Shown: in pieces, positions 53,592-61,989 of the stretch
Position numbering within the stretch: the first letter of the stretch is position 1
How the letters are laid out: each line of letters opens with the position of its first letter
Source of the DNA: Arcanobacterium buesumense
GTDB taxonomy: Bacteria > Actinomycetota > Actinomycetes > Actinomycetales > Actinomycetaceae
Assembly: GCF_012563545.1 (NCBI RefSeq)
Contig: NZ_CP050804.1
Span: 186,001-250,000 of the forward strand
Length of the DNA: 64,000 nucleotides
Direction of reading: 5' to 3'
The notes under the pieces: generated by a model
What the model was told of the DNA's origin: nothing
The model's input: the letters and a program-made list of their open reading frames with translations, nothing else
Databases searched by the model: none
Position numbers and translations under genes: made by a program

Positions 53592-56204
53592 TTATGCTTC
53601 TTCCCGAGCGCGCCGATTAAAGGCAATACCAGGGCCCAAAAGCAACAAGGCAAAAGCTCCAAGAGCTGTAGCGTCTATTCCAGTGTGGGCAAGTTGTTGC
53701 TCACTTGCAGTGGTTTTTACTACAGGTTCTTGAGGTGTTTGAGCTGCTGGGCCTAGTGGTAGCGCTGGGATTGTGGTGGTTGCCGGTGCTAGCTTTAGCG
53801 CCGGAATAACCTCTACTGCTGGAGTTAGCGGAATCAAATCGGTTGGCGCATTCTTGGCGGTTAGCTGCAGTTGGATCGACATTGACTTCATCGGTGGCAC
53901 CTGGCGTAGAACTGTAGCTGGTGCGGGAAGCTGCATGTCAATCGTAACGGTGATCTGGCTCCGGTTGGCTACTGCTTCGGACGCCGCGTATGAGAGCACT
54001 GATTCATCTAGCGCGATTGTCCAGCCTTTAGCACTTTCCTGATCGTAGCTGAGGGTAATATCTGTTGCTCCAGGGAAGAGCGTGTGGACATCGAAGCTTT
54101 GAGTCTTGCCATCTATTGTTACCTCTTTGGCAAGCTCGATTTGGTTGATCGGGTCGCAGGCGTCGCCGATGCCGTCGCCGTCAGTATCGAGCTGGTCTTC
54201 GTTAGCTACATCAGGACAGTTATCAACATCTTGGGCGATAAGGTCGCCATCTTCGGTTACGGTCACCGTGATGGTCGTGGTTGCACTTTGCTGATCGGCG
54301 TCGGTCACGGTCACTGAAACCTGGTATTCGCCAGCGGAGCCGAAGGCGAAGCTGGTTGTTGGTTCAGTTGTTGTTTGGGTTGCGGCTGGGTCGTTTCCGA
54401 AGTGCCATTCGTAGCGAACGATGTCACTGTTGGGTGACAGTGATCCATCGGCGCTGAACTCTATGGCGTTGCCGATTTTTTGGGTCGGTACTTGACCAAG
54501 TTTGGCTGTGGGGGCTTCCAAAATAAGTGGACGTAGGTCGCCAAGTAGTTGGATGCGCCCGCCGGTTCGAGTGAAGAGCATCGTCAATGGTTTGGCACGC
54601 TCGGTGTCCAGGTCAATGAGATTGAATTCGACGGTGTTGGCCGCAAAAGCACTCAAAAGTAATTGTTCGACGGATTGTGAGACGCTCTCGGTATTTTGGT
54701 CAGTTTCAGCATCCCCAATAACGACGACGATCTTGCGGGCTTGGGCGCGCCATGGCGACGATTGTGTTACCTGTGTGAGTGTGGTGAATAGGTCTGTCGC
54801 GTTTTCTTCAGTTGTTGTGTTGAGGTCGTCAAGTGCGCTGAGCACGTGGGCGAGGGGACCAAAATCAGAGTGTGCTGCTGGACCAGCCGGTGGTGTTGGT
54901 TCGGTATCTTCCGGGGTATCACTGGGCAGGTCAGGGACTGTTGCGTCAGGTAGGTCAGTAACAGTTGTGTCAGGTAGGTCAGGGACTGTTACATCAGGAA
55001 CTATGTCTGGTGCGGATTCGCTGTCACCATTGTTTTCTACCGGGGTGAGGTTTTCTTCCTCAGCTAGGTCAGCAGGAGTATCTTGGGCTAGTTCTGGCCG
55101 AATGTAGGATCGCAGGCTGAAGCGAGCATCTTGGTTTGCGTTGGTTGATGCGTCGTGTGTTTCTTGCGCGATTCGCTTGATCTGCTTTTTAATCTCCCCG
55201 ATTTTTTCTTGGGTTTTAGGTGAGGATTCGACGAGGAACGTCACGTCAATTGGTCGGGCGAAGCTAGGTTTTGTGCGGGCAGAATCAGGCACGCCAACGA
55301 CGTTGTAGACGAGTTTGCCGATTTCTTCATGTCCGGTGATGTTGGGATGGTAGAACATGAGTGTTGTGCCTGACCATTCGGAGACGAGTTTTCCGTTTTC
55401 GTCAATGTACCCGTTGGTTTCGGCGAGTTCGTTAAACCATCGTTGTGGATTTGTTCCCCAGAAGTACGGGTCAGGTTCGTGGCCGGCAAATGCGGTATGT
55501 GTGGGAACAAAGGTGACCTGTGGATGGGTCGGGTCGGTGTTCCATTTTTTGGTCAGCTCTGTTTGCAGCTCGACGGCTTTGAGTCCGAACTTGCGCACTT
55601 CTCGGGCAGCATCGAAGCTACCCCAGGCGAATGATGTGTCGGTTGAGAGGTAGGGGTAGCCAACCATCACGATTTGTGCGTCAGGTGCGAGGCGCTCGGC
55701 GAGTTTTTCGAGGATGTGTTCGACGTTGGCGAATGTTTCATCGATTTTGGATTCAGCCACATTCATCGCAGTTTTGCATTTGCTGGCTGAGGAGAGGACT
55801 CCGGCGAAACAGCCGGTAATAATGTTTTGGAATTCGATATCGTTACCGCCGATGGTGAAGAGGACAATATCGGTATCGACGGGGACTTTAGGGATTTGGT
55901 TTGTTAGCACGCCGTCAGTGATTTGCCCTGATTCGGCGAGATTATGAACGGTGGTATGTACGCCGTTTTCATTGAGTTTATTGGCATAAATATGACCCCA
56001 GTTACGCATCGACCGATACGATTCTTCGGGGCCATAGTAGAGACCGATACCGTTTCCGGCGGTGTATGAATCACCTATGAGTGTAAGGGTGAGGTATTTT
56101 TCATCCTGTTGGGTTGTTTGGTCGGCAAGGGCAGGTGCGGCCGTGAAAAGAAAAGTCGTTAAAGCGACGAATCCGGCAAGTAACTTCGTTGTCAGAGTTC
56201 TCAT
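53592..56204 (-). CDS. LAHTG-anchored SGNH hydrolase with PKD and thrombospondin-3-like modules
   Basis: An 870-residue surface protein. Signal peptide ends near APALADQ. An SGNH/GDSL esterase domain spans about residues 35-310: block I TLIGDSYTAGNGIGLYYG, block III FTIGGNDIEF, block V HPNITGHEEIG. The D-rich linker (repeats of VPDLPDTT type) leads to a domain with vWA-like character (RKIVVVIGDAETDQNTESVS). A PKD domain follows (FSADGSLSPNSDIVRYEWHF), then a calcium-binding TSP3 repeat (DQLDTDGDGIGDACDP) and a beta-rich domain. LAHTG plus a hydrophobic tail and RRAREEA is a sortase signal. Likely an extracellular esterase or lipase, perhaps a virulence factor. Substrate unknown. Confidence 0.85.
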   Translation of the reverse strand: MRTLTTKLLAGFVALTTFLFTAAPALADQTTQQDEKYLTLTLIGDSYTAGNGIGLYYGPEESYRSMRNWGHIYANKLNENGVHTTVHNLAESGQITDGVLTNQIPKVPVDTDIVLFTIGGNDIEFQNIITGCFAGVLSSASKCKTAMNVAESKIDETFANVEHILEKLAERLAPDAQIVMVGYPYLSTDTSFAWGSFDAAREVRKFGLKAVELQTELTKKWNTDPTHPQVTFVPTHTAFAGHEPDPYFWGTNPQRWFNELAETNGYIDENGKLVSEWSGTTLMFYHPNITGHEEIGKLVYNVVGVPDSARTKPSFARPIDVTFLVESSPKTQEKIGEIKKQIKRIAQETHDASTNANQDARFSLRSYIRPELAQDTPADLAEEENLTPVENNGDSESAPDIVPDVTVPDLPDTTVTDLPDATVPDLPSDTPEDTEPTPPAGPAAHSDFGPLAHVLSALDDLNTTTEENATDLFTTLTQVTQSSPWRAQARKIVVVIGDAETDQNTESVSQSVEQLLLSAFAANTVEFNLIDLDTERAKPLTMLFTRTGGRIQLLGDLRPLILEAPTAKLGQVPTQKIGNAIEFSADGSLSPNSDIVRYEWHFGNDPAATQTTTEPTTSFAFGSAGEYQVSVTVTDADQQSATTTITVTVTEDGDLIAQDVDNCPDVANEDQLDTDGDGIGDACDPINQIELAKEVTIDGKTQSFDVHTLFPGATDITLSYDQESAKGWTIALDESVLSYAASEAVANRSQITVTIDMQLPAPATVLRQVPPMKSMSIQLQLTAKNAPTDLIPLTPAVEVIPALKLAPATTTIPALPLGPAAQTPQEPVVKTTASEQQLAHTGIDATALGAFALLLLGPGIAFNRRAREEA

Positions 56205-56208
56205 GCCC

Positions 56209-56700
56209 TTAATAATAAGTGATAGACACTGCTATGGGAATGTTTTTTCCGGAATTTCCGATAACTTCTTGGGAAGATATTGTGAGCCACTTGGTAGGCT
56301 CGCCGGCTGTTTTCTTGGTAGCGCACCATAGTTGCGGGGCAGCGCAAGAGTTATCTGCCACCCAGCCGTCTTGCTCGGCAGTCGTTGTTAGCTCAGTTAG
56401 TTTTTCGACGTCGATGCTTCCGGTGCTTTGGTAGCGCACCTCATAGGGGCGAGATTTGCCAAGGAAACCAGCCGAAGGGGTGTGCCAGACTGTGTCGGTT
56501 TCAATTCCGAGTTGGTCTGGGTGGGCGACCTTTTCGTTCATGAGAGAAGCAAGAGCTGGCGGTGTTCCCCAATAGTTTAGATGCTGCCCCCAGCGCCAGA
56601 TGCCACCACCGGCGATTGTGACGAGGACAAGAAAAACAATGAGCACAATAACTACTCGGTTCGACAAAAGAGAAGCGTGAGCAGACGTCGGGGTGGTCAT
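56209..56700 (-). CDS. Membrane-anchored protein of unknown function
   Basis: A protein of about 163 residues. A single N-terminal transmembrane helix (RVVIVLIVFLVLVTIAGGGI) is followed by an extracellular domain of about 125 residues with two cysteines (NSCAAPQLWCATKKTAGEP), which may form a disulphide. The ATG at 56700 follows GGAGACATC; a 6-residue extension is possible. Located 4 bp upstream of the SGNH gene on the same strand, it is probably co-transcribed, and may help in its secretion. Family not recognised. Confidence 0.7.
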   Translation of the reverse strand: MTTPTSAHASLLSNRVVIVLIVFLVLVTIAGGGIWRWGQHLNYWGTPPALASLMNEKVAHPDQLGIETDTVWHTPSAGFLGKSRPYEVRYQSTGSIDVEKLTELTTTAEQDGWVADNSCAAPQLWCATKKTAGEPTKWLTISSQEVIGNSGKNIPIAVSITYY

Positions 56701-56739
56701 GATGTCTCCTTTGAACAATAGCCGATGATAGTAACTATA

Positions 56740-56781
56740 AAGGTTGGGTAGCTAAATCGAAAGATTTAGCTACCCAACCTT
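56740..56781 (-). terminator. Terminator of the phosphate transport genes
   Basis: A 19-bp perfect stem, 56740-56758 with 56763-56781, over a GAAA tetraloop. It follows the pit gene on the minus strand. Confidence 0.88.
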
Positions 56782-56796
56782 GAGGTTTGAAGAGTG

Positions 56797-57810
56797 TTAG
56801 ATGAAAATGACGTGAATGATTGTATAGAACAATGCCGACACAATTGCGGCGGCGGGCATTGTTAGGAACCATGCGCCGACGATAGACTTTGTCACGGACC
56901 AGCGAACCGCAGAAAGGCGTTTTGTAGCACCAGCACCCATAATCGCTGACGTGATTGTGTGGGTAGTTGAGATCGGTGCGTGATAAGCAAATGCGGTGAC
57001 GTAGAGAACCGATGAGGCGACAGTTTCCGCGACGAATCCTTGCGATGGATCAAGATCAATAATCTTAGACCCCAAGGTCTTCATGATACGCCAGCCACCA
57101 GAATAGGTGCCCAAAGAAATGGCAGTTGCAGCGCCAAGCTTGACCCACAAAGGCACCTCATGGCCTTCATGATATCCGCCAGCTACTAGCGCTAACACAA
57201 CAACACCCATCGTTTTCTGAGCGTCTTGCAGGCCGTGGCCGAGTGCAGTCGCAGCTGCCGAAATCGTTTGGGCATAGCGGAAGCGTCGCATGGTTGGCCG
57301 GTATGCGAAATTCGCAAAAACCCGGATAACTACAGACATCAGCGCGTAGGCCAAAATGAAACCAACAAACGGCGAGATGAACATAGGAAGTACAACTTTT
57401 TCACCGATAACGGACCAGTGGACAGTAATCGAAGCCGCAATGCCGGCTCCAGCCAATCCACCAATAAGCGCGTGGGAAGATGAGGAAGGTAAACCCAGCC
57501 ACCAGGTAATGAGGTTCCAAATAACCGCGCCAATTAGTCCGGAAAGAACAACAAATAATGCCACCATTTGATCCGGAACATCTTGAATATCAACGATTCC
57601 AGAACCGATGGTTTCGGCGACGCCAGTACCCAGTAAGGCACCGACGAAGTTCATAATCGCGGCCATAATAAGTGCCGTGCGTGGTGCGAGTGCGCGGGTT
57701 GCAACCGATGTTGCGATCGCGTTCGCAGCGTCGTGGAAACCGTTGGTGAAATCAAAAGCGAACGCAATGATGATCACCATGGCCACGAGGAGCAAGATTG
57801 GATCGAGCAT
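56797..57810 (-). CDS. pit: Low-affinity inorganic phosphate transporter (Pit family)
   Basis: A 337-residue transporter with about 10 transmembrane segments. Family signature FAFDFTNGFHDAANAIATSV then ATRALAPRTALIMAA is present. The matching second half has VLYVTAFAYHAPISTTHTIT. It moves metal-phosphate complexes with protons or sodium. It is downstream of, and overlaps by one base, the DUF47 accessory gene, the usual gene pair. A strong terminator follows. Confidence 0.94.
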   Translation of the reverse strand: MLDPILLLVAMVIIIAFAFDFTNGFHDAANAIATSVATRALAPRTALIMAAIMNFVGALLGTGVAETIGSGIVDIQDVPDQMVALFVVLSGLIGAVIWNLITWWLGLPSSSSHALIGGLAGAGIAASITVHWSVIGEKVVLPMFISPFVGFILAYALMSVVIRVFANFAYRPTMRRFRYAQTISAAATALGHGLQDAQKTMGVVVLALVAGGYHEGHEVPLWVKLGAATAISLGTYSGGWRIMKTLGSKIIDLDPSQGFVAETVASSVLYVTAFAYHAPISTTHTITSAIMGAGATKRLSAVRWSVTKSIVGAWFLTMPAAAIVSALFYTIIHVIFI

Positions 57811-58436
57811 CAGGACTCCTTGATCGCAATACCTTCAATTGAGACAGCGAGAGTTTCAAAGCTGTCGATTGCTGCTTCAAGGGCGTCAACAACGAACTTG
57901 ATCTTGATGACCTCTAAAGCGTTGGCGTCGTCGTCGGCAAAAATCTCGCGCATAAGTTTGCGGTAGATAATATCGCCTTGGTTCTCCAACTGGTTGATTT
58001 CCAACGCATACTTCTTGGTATGTTCGCCCATGGATGCGATGAGTTTCATTGCATCGTTTGTCAGCGCAGCACACTTGGCAATAATGTCAATCATTTCCAG
58101 TGCTTTAGCTGGAAGCTCGTCAACCCGGTAAAGAACCATGTTGTCGCCAGCTTCGTCGATAAGATCGACGATGTCATCGACGATCGATACTAGGGCGTAG
58201 ACGTCTTCGCGGTCATACGGAAGAACGAAACTATGCGCAACCTTCTGTAGGACGTCATGGGTGCCGTCGTCAGCAAGGTTTTCGATTTCGTGGAGTTTCT
58301 TGTTCAATTCTTTACGAGTTGAACGATCGGCACTACCCATCTGCACCAATATTTCGGCTGCAGATACGATGTGGCTAGCTTGTTTTGCAAACATTTCTAG
58401 CACGGCTTTACCCGGTGCGAATTTACTTAGACTCAC
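57810..58436 (-). CDS. DUF47/PhoU-like Pit accessory protein
   Basis: A 208-residue all-helical protein of the DUF47 family (PhoU-like). Pattern: FAPGKAVLEMFAKQASHIVS, LHEIENLADDGTHDVLQKVA, YDREDVYALVSIVDDIVDLI, and EINQLENQGDIIYRKLMREI. The E-x-x-x-D motifs are typical metal-contact positions of PhoU folds. It probably regulates Pit activity. It is translationally coupled to pit and starts the two-gene operon. Confidence 0.92.
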   Translation of the reverse strand: MSLSKFAPGKAVLEMFAKQASHIVSAAEILVQMGSADRSTRKELNKKLHEIENLADDGTHDVLQKVAHSFVLPYDREDVYALVSIVDDIVDLIDEAGDNMVLYRVDELPAKALEMIDIIAKCAALTNDAMKLIASMGEHTKKYALEINQLENQGDIIYRKLMREIFADDDANALEVIKIKFVVDALEAAIDSFETLAVSIEGIAIKES

Positions 58437-58702
58437 AATGCCCTCAGAACACTAAGTGAACAGTTGTCACCTTCACCTTACGTTGCTGAGCTCGAACGCG
58501 CTTGTTAAATTCAAAATTTGCGTGGATCGAGTCGTATACTTCACAAGGCCTTTTGTCGCTAACAGAACTTCGGCGCTACTACTTTTCGGTGATAAATCAC
58601 AGATATTACATGCTGGACAGGTTGAGTATGTAGATAGTCAAGAGGGTAAGATAGTGATGTTTTATATCGATAAATGATGCTGAAAGAGAAGAGGTGTAGG
58701 TA

Positions 58703-60133
58703 ATGGCCGGTTATGAGACGATTCAGGTGATGACTGCTTGGTTGGGGAGTGTAAATGATTGGCTCTACACCTGGGTAATGATATTTGCCTTGGTAGGTAC
58801 TGGTTTGTATTTGACGGTCCGAACCCGTGGCATGCAAGTGCGGCATTTTGCCGGCATGGCTCTTTATCTTGGAAAATCTCGACGTGGGGCGCACGGCGGT
58901 ATTTCCTCTTTCCAAGCGTTTGCGATGGGTATGTCAACCCGAATTGGGATAGGGAATATTACCGGCATTGCGCTAGCGATGATTTTAGGCGGGCCAGGTT
59001 CGTTATTCTGGATGTGGTTGGTTGCTCTTGTTGGTATGGCAACTGCTTTTTCTGAGGCGACCTTGGCTCAGATTTTTAAATTCCGCCACCGAGATGGTTC
59101 ATTCCGTGGCGGTCCGGCGTCCTATATTATGGATGGCCTGAAATCTCGCCCATTAGCTGTCATTTTCGCTTCGGCGATGGTTTTTTGTATGTTTGTGGCG
59201 ATGCCGATGGTGCAAGCTAATACGATCGCCCAAGTTATTTCCGAGGCGCATGGGGTAGCTCCATGGAAGATTGGCGTGGTGATCGCCGGGCTAACCGCAC
59301 TTGTTCTCTTTGGTGGTGTGCGGCGAGTTGCGCAGGCAACGGAAGTTATTTCACCCGTGATGGCATTGTTCTATATCGGTGTTGCAATCATTATCATTAT
59401 CCTCAATTTTGCTGAAGTGCCACGTTTTTTCGCAGATGTTTTCGCTTCAGCTTTTGGCCTTCGTGAGGCATTTGTAGGAACTGGCTCAGCCTTTGTTGCT
59501 GCGTTTCTTAACGGTACTCGGCGTGGGTTGTTTTCTAACGAGGCGGGTATGGGCACCTCACCAAATGCTGCTGCCACCGCAACGGTAGCCCATCCGGTCC
59601 AGCAGGGTCTTATCCAAGCCTTTGGAGTGTTCTTGGATACGGTTGTTATCTGTACTGCCACTGGATTTGTCATCTCGACTACTGGAGCTCTCGATTACTC
59701 TGCGATCACCCCGGATGATGCTGCGCATATAACGACTGATGCTATTACTGCAACATTAGGTAGTTGGATGGCGTGGCCTATTTCAATCATGATCTTCTTC
59801 TTTGGTTTTTCTTCAATTTTGGGTGCTTATGCGTACGGGGAAGCTAATTTAGTCTTTTTGAAGAAATCTCGGCCATTGGAACTAATATCGCGAGCCGTCC
59901 TCGTTATTTTCAGCTTCGTTGGCTCAGTCATGGCGTTGACGTTCGTATGGACTGTCATGGACACGGCAATGTTTGTGGTGACATTGCTGAATTTGATTGC
60001 GATTATTGCTCTTTCGCCGTGGATTGTAGCCCTGCTTCGTGATTATGAAAAGCAGAGTGCTCGCGGGCAGACACCGATATTTCGAGCAGATCAGGCAGAT
60101 TTACCTGGGGAAATTCCCACTGATGTTTGGTGA
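58703..60133 (+). CDS. Alanine/glycine:cation symporter (AGCS family)
   Basis: A 476-residue transporter with about 11 transmembrane segments that imports alanine, glycine or D-alanine with sodium. Signature: ISSFQAFAMGMSTRIGIGNI and TGIALAMILGGPGSLFWMW, then FRGGPASYIMDGL, and RRGLFSNEAGMGTSPNAAAT, the AGCS hallmark. Canonical members often read A-x-R-V-G-x-G-N, with R-I-G-I-G-N here. ATG at 58703 preceded by AGAGGTGTAGG. Monocistronic. Confidence 0.93.
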   Translation: MAGYETIQVMTAWLGSVNDWLYTWVMIFALVGTGLYLTVRTRGMQVRHFAGMALYLGKSRRGAHGGISSFQAFAMGMSTRIGIGNITGIALAMILGGPGSLFWMWLVALVGMATAFSEATLAQIFKFRHRDGSFRGGPASYIMDGLKSRPLAVIFASAMVFCMFVAMPMVQANTIAQVISEAHGVAPWKIGVVIAGLTALVLFGGVRRVAQATEVISPVMALFYIGVAIIIIILNFAEVPRFFADVFASAFGLREAFVGTGSAFVAAFLNGTRRGLFSNEAGMGTSPNAAATATVAHPVQQGLIQAFGVFLDTVVICTATGFVISTTGALDYSAITPDDAAHITTDAITATLGSWMAWPISIMIFFFGFSSILGAYAYGEANLVFLKKSRPLELISRAVLVIFSFVGSVMALTFVWTVMDTAMFVVTLLNLIAIIALSPWIVALLRDYEKQSARGQTPIFRADQADLPGEIPTDVW

Positions 60134-60189
60134 GCCTAGCAATTAGGGAAGTAACGAGCGTAAAGAACAAAGAGCAACAAAGAGCAAAG

Positions 60190-60345
60190 ATAACGCAACA
60201 GGGGTCGCAGCCATCCGCCGCGACCCCTGCCGAAGTCTAGGACACCGGATCCGAGAGCGCCTGTCGGCGCGAAGGCCGCTCGTAGCGGCAAATATTTGGA
60301 GCCCGGGGCTTTCACAACCCGGTGTCTTGACTAAAACTATAGACG
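60190..60345 (-). ncRNA. Candidate structured RNA (novel) in the 60.1-60.5 kb gap
   Basis: No recognised gene occupies 60134-60525. On the minus strand GACACCGG (near 60329) can pair with CCGGTGTC near 60240, closing a domain of about 90 nt. Inside are GCCGCT-ACG-AGCGGC and GCGCC-GACA-GGCGC hairpins. Downstream a strong hairpin, GGGGTCGC with GCGACCCC, is followed by a T-rich stretch (TGTTGCGTTATCTTT), like a terminator. TATAGT lies just upstream and could be the -10. GC content is much higher than in the flanks. It does not match a riboswitch, tRNA, tmRNA or SRP RNA known to me. The plus-strand reading would put it in the leader of the gene at 60526. Confidence 0.45.
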
Positions 60346-60525
60346 CTCTCATCGTTATTTTCTAGTCTTAAAAGTGCACGTTTTCCATCAGTGATGAACG
60401 CTTGTGCGGGCACGTGTTTGAGCGGTGCAGCCTTGTGACCGAGTTTCCTCACGATAGGGCAATAACACCCGCCACAACTGTAAATCCGATTGCTATTACA
60501 CATCTCGTAGCTTTCTTATGAAACA

Positions 60526-61341
60526 ATGTTTATTGTGAATACGAGTGAACTGCAACCACCTATTGATAACCCGGACGATACATCTGAGTTGGCACACGTC
60601 CCGTCAGCCCAGCTATTAACCGCAGCGTGGGAAAAAAGAGCTGGCTATGCCCGGGCATTAATTGGCATTTATGGCGCAACCTCATTGGCAGTAGGTGCTG
60701 TTTTTGGTCCGTATGCAATCGCGCTCGCGGTTGCAATCTTGGGTGCCATTCTTATTAGTGGCTGGCCAAATCTTCTTTATCTACCTAACCGCACTATCCC
60801 GCGCACTATGTTGACCTTGTTGGCGATAGCGCTTTTGGTGACCGCGTTATTTGGCACGGTGGAGCATACAGCTATTGTGATGGCTGGCAGTGTGATTGCG
60901 GCATTTATAGCGGAAATGTTTCGTACTGATGGGCGCAAGCAGTTAATTGAACAGCTGTCGGGCGGTTTTGCTGGGGCTGTGGTTTTAGTAGCGGGTTCAT
61001 TATGGATTCATACGATGCGTCATGCTCAAGGCAAAGATGTGGTGATTGTTGCTGCGGTGTCTTTAGCAATTGTGGCATTAATGCACGCATTTGATTCGTG
61101 GGCTGCGCGGGTTGCTGGGTTTATTAATGGCATTGCGTTCGCGCTAGGGTTTGGTTATTTAACGGAGTTATCTTTTGAGCCTTCATTATTGATTGGAGTC
61201 TCGACGGCGGGTGCGTATTTGCTTACTGCACGGGCAGTGGCAGATTTGCCCCGTCCTTCGCCAGCTATTAACGGTGCCTCTCGGGCAATGATTCCGTTGT
61301 TAATTGTGGGGCTTTTTAGTTATTTGGCTATCCATCTCTAG
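60526..61341 (+). CDS. Multi-pass membrane protein of unknown function
   Basis: A 271-residue integral membrane protein. A hydrophilic N-terminus of about 45 residues is followed by about eight short transmembrane segments in pairs (LIGIYGATSLAVGAVFGPYA, MLTLLAIALLVTALFGTVEH, LSGGFAGAVVLVAGSLWIHT, AAVSLAIVALMHAF, INGIAFALGFGYLT, MIPLLIVGLFSYLAIHL). No conserved catalytic or transport motif is recognised. The ATG lacks a clear Shine-Dalgarno sequence; a GTG at 60535 is an alternative. It is 33 bp upstream of the nitrobindin-like gene, and may share its operon. Confidence 0.65.
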   Translation: MFIVNTSELQPPIDNPDDTSELAHVPSAQLLTAAWEKRAGYARALIGIYGATSLAVGAVFGPYAIALAVAILGAILISGWPNLLYLPNRTIPRTMLTLLAIALLVTALFGTVEHTAIVMAGSVIAAFIAEMFRTDGRKQLIEQLSGGFAGAVVLVAGSLWIHTMRHAQGKDVVIVAAVSLAIVALMHAFDSWAARVAGFINGIAFALGFGYLTELSFEPSLLIGVSTAGAYLLTARAVADLPRPSPAINGASRAMIPLLIVGLFSYLAIHL

Positions 61342-61374
61342 GCAGGTTGGGTGGTTGTCGTTTAGCCTTAGACT

Positions 61375-61989
61375 ATGGCTATTCGACTTCCTGAAAATTT
61401 AGTTCCTGAAAATACTGCACTTGCGTGGCTGATCGATTCGTGGGTTGGTGGTGGGATTCTCGAGTATGAGAATGTAGAGCCGGCAGCATATATTCACGAG
61501 GTGCGTTTTGATGCTTCCGATGGCGGACCATATCTGAAAGTTACCTCGAAGGTATGGCTAGCGAATGAACCGGCTGGCATTGTTGATAAGGAGCTTTCTG
61601 GCCAGACAACCTATAACCAGTTGTCTAAGCGTGAGTTGTGGATTCAACATACGGGTTTTATTCGCGTGAATCCGCAAAGTAGTAAGCGCGCCGATGGCTC
61701 GATGGAGCTGGAAGCAATGTTAGCCTCCCCGGTTGGTGTTTCACATGCGTGGGTTGGTTTGATTAATGGCCCGCGGTTGCAGATGGTAACTGATTCGGTG
61801 ATGCGCTCCGGTTCGGGGGCACAGATCGATGCGGCTAAATTGATGGCTGGTTCAGTTGCTTCGGATTTGTTTTATGCAGTTGATATGGCGGCTTTCGGAG
61901 CGGATATGCGTTCATATATGGCAGGTAGATTGTCGCGGATGTTCGATGAATCAGTCGATCCAGTTAGTGACGACGGGGAGCGCGCGTGA
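61375..61989 (+). CDS. Nitrobindin-type (FABP-like, THAP4) heme-binding protein
   Basis: A 204-residue protein with a 10-strand beta-barrel of the PF08768 type. Features: LAWLIDSWVGGGILEYENVE (the G-x-W-x-G-x-G motif appears as SWVGGG), YIHEVRFDASDGGPYLKVTS, ELWIQHTGFIRVNP, and the C-terminal DLFYAVDMAAFGADMRSYMA. Actinobacterial nitrobindins bind ferric heme and isomerise peroxynitrite. The heme-ligand histidine near the C-terminus of typical members is not obvious here, since the tail runs AVDMAAFGADM. It overlaps ygfZ by four bases, as in many actinobacteria. Confidence 0.8.
   Translation: MAIRLPENLVPENTALAWLIDSWVGGGILEYENVEPAAYIHEVRFDASDGGPYLKVTSKVWLANEPAGIVDKELSGQTTYNQLSKRELWIQHTGFIRVNPQSSKRADGSMELEAMLASPVGVSHAWVGLINGPRLQMVTDSVMRSGSGAQIDAAKLMAGSVASDLFYAVDMAAFGADMRSYMAGRLSRMFDESVDPVSDDGERA

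Noticed and set aside
60190-60345. Guanidine-I (ykkC) riboswitch, tRNA-Sec or tmRNA
   Set aside because: A short CCGGATCCGAGAG stretch on the plus strand recalls ykkC, but the conserved 3' part is missing. No T-loop or tmRNA tag region is present.
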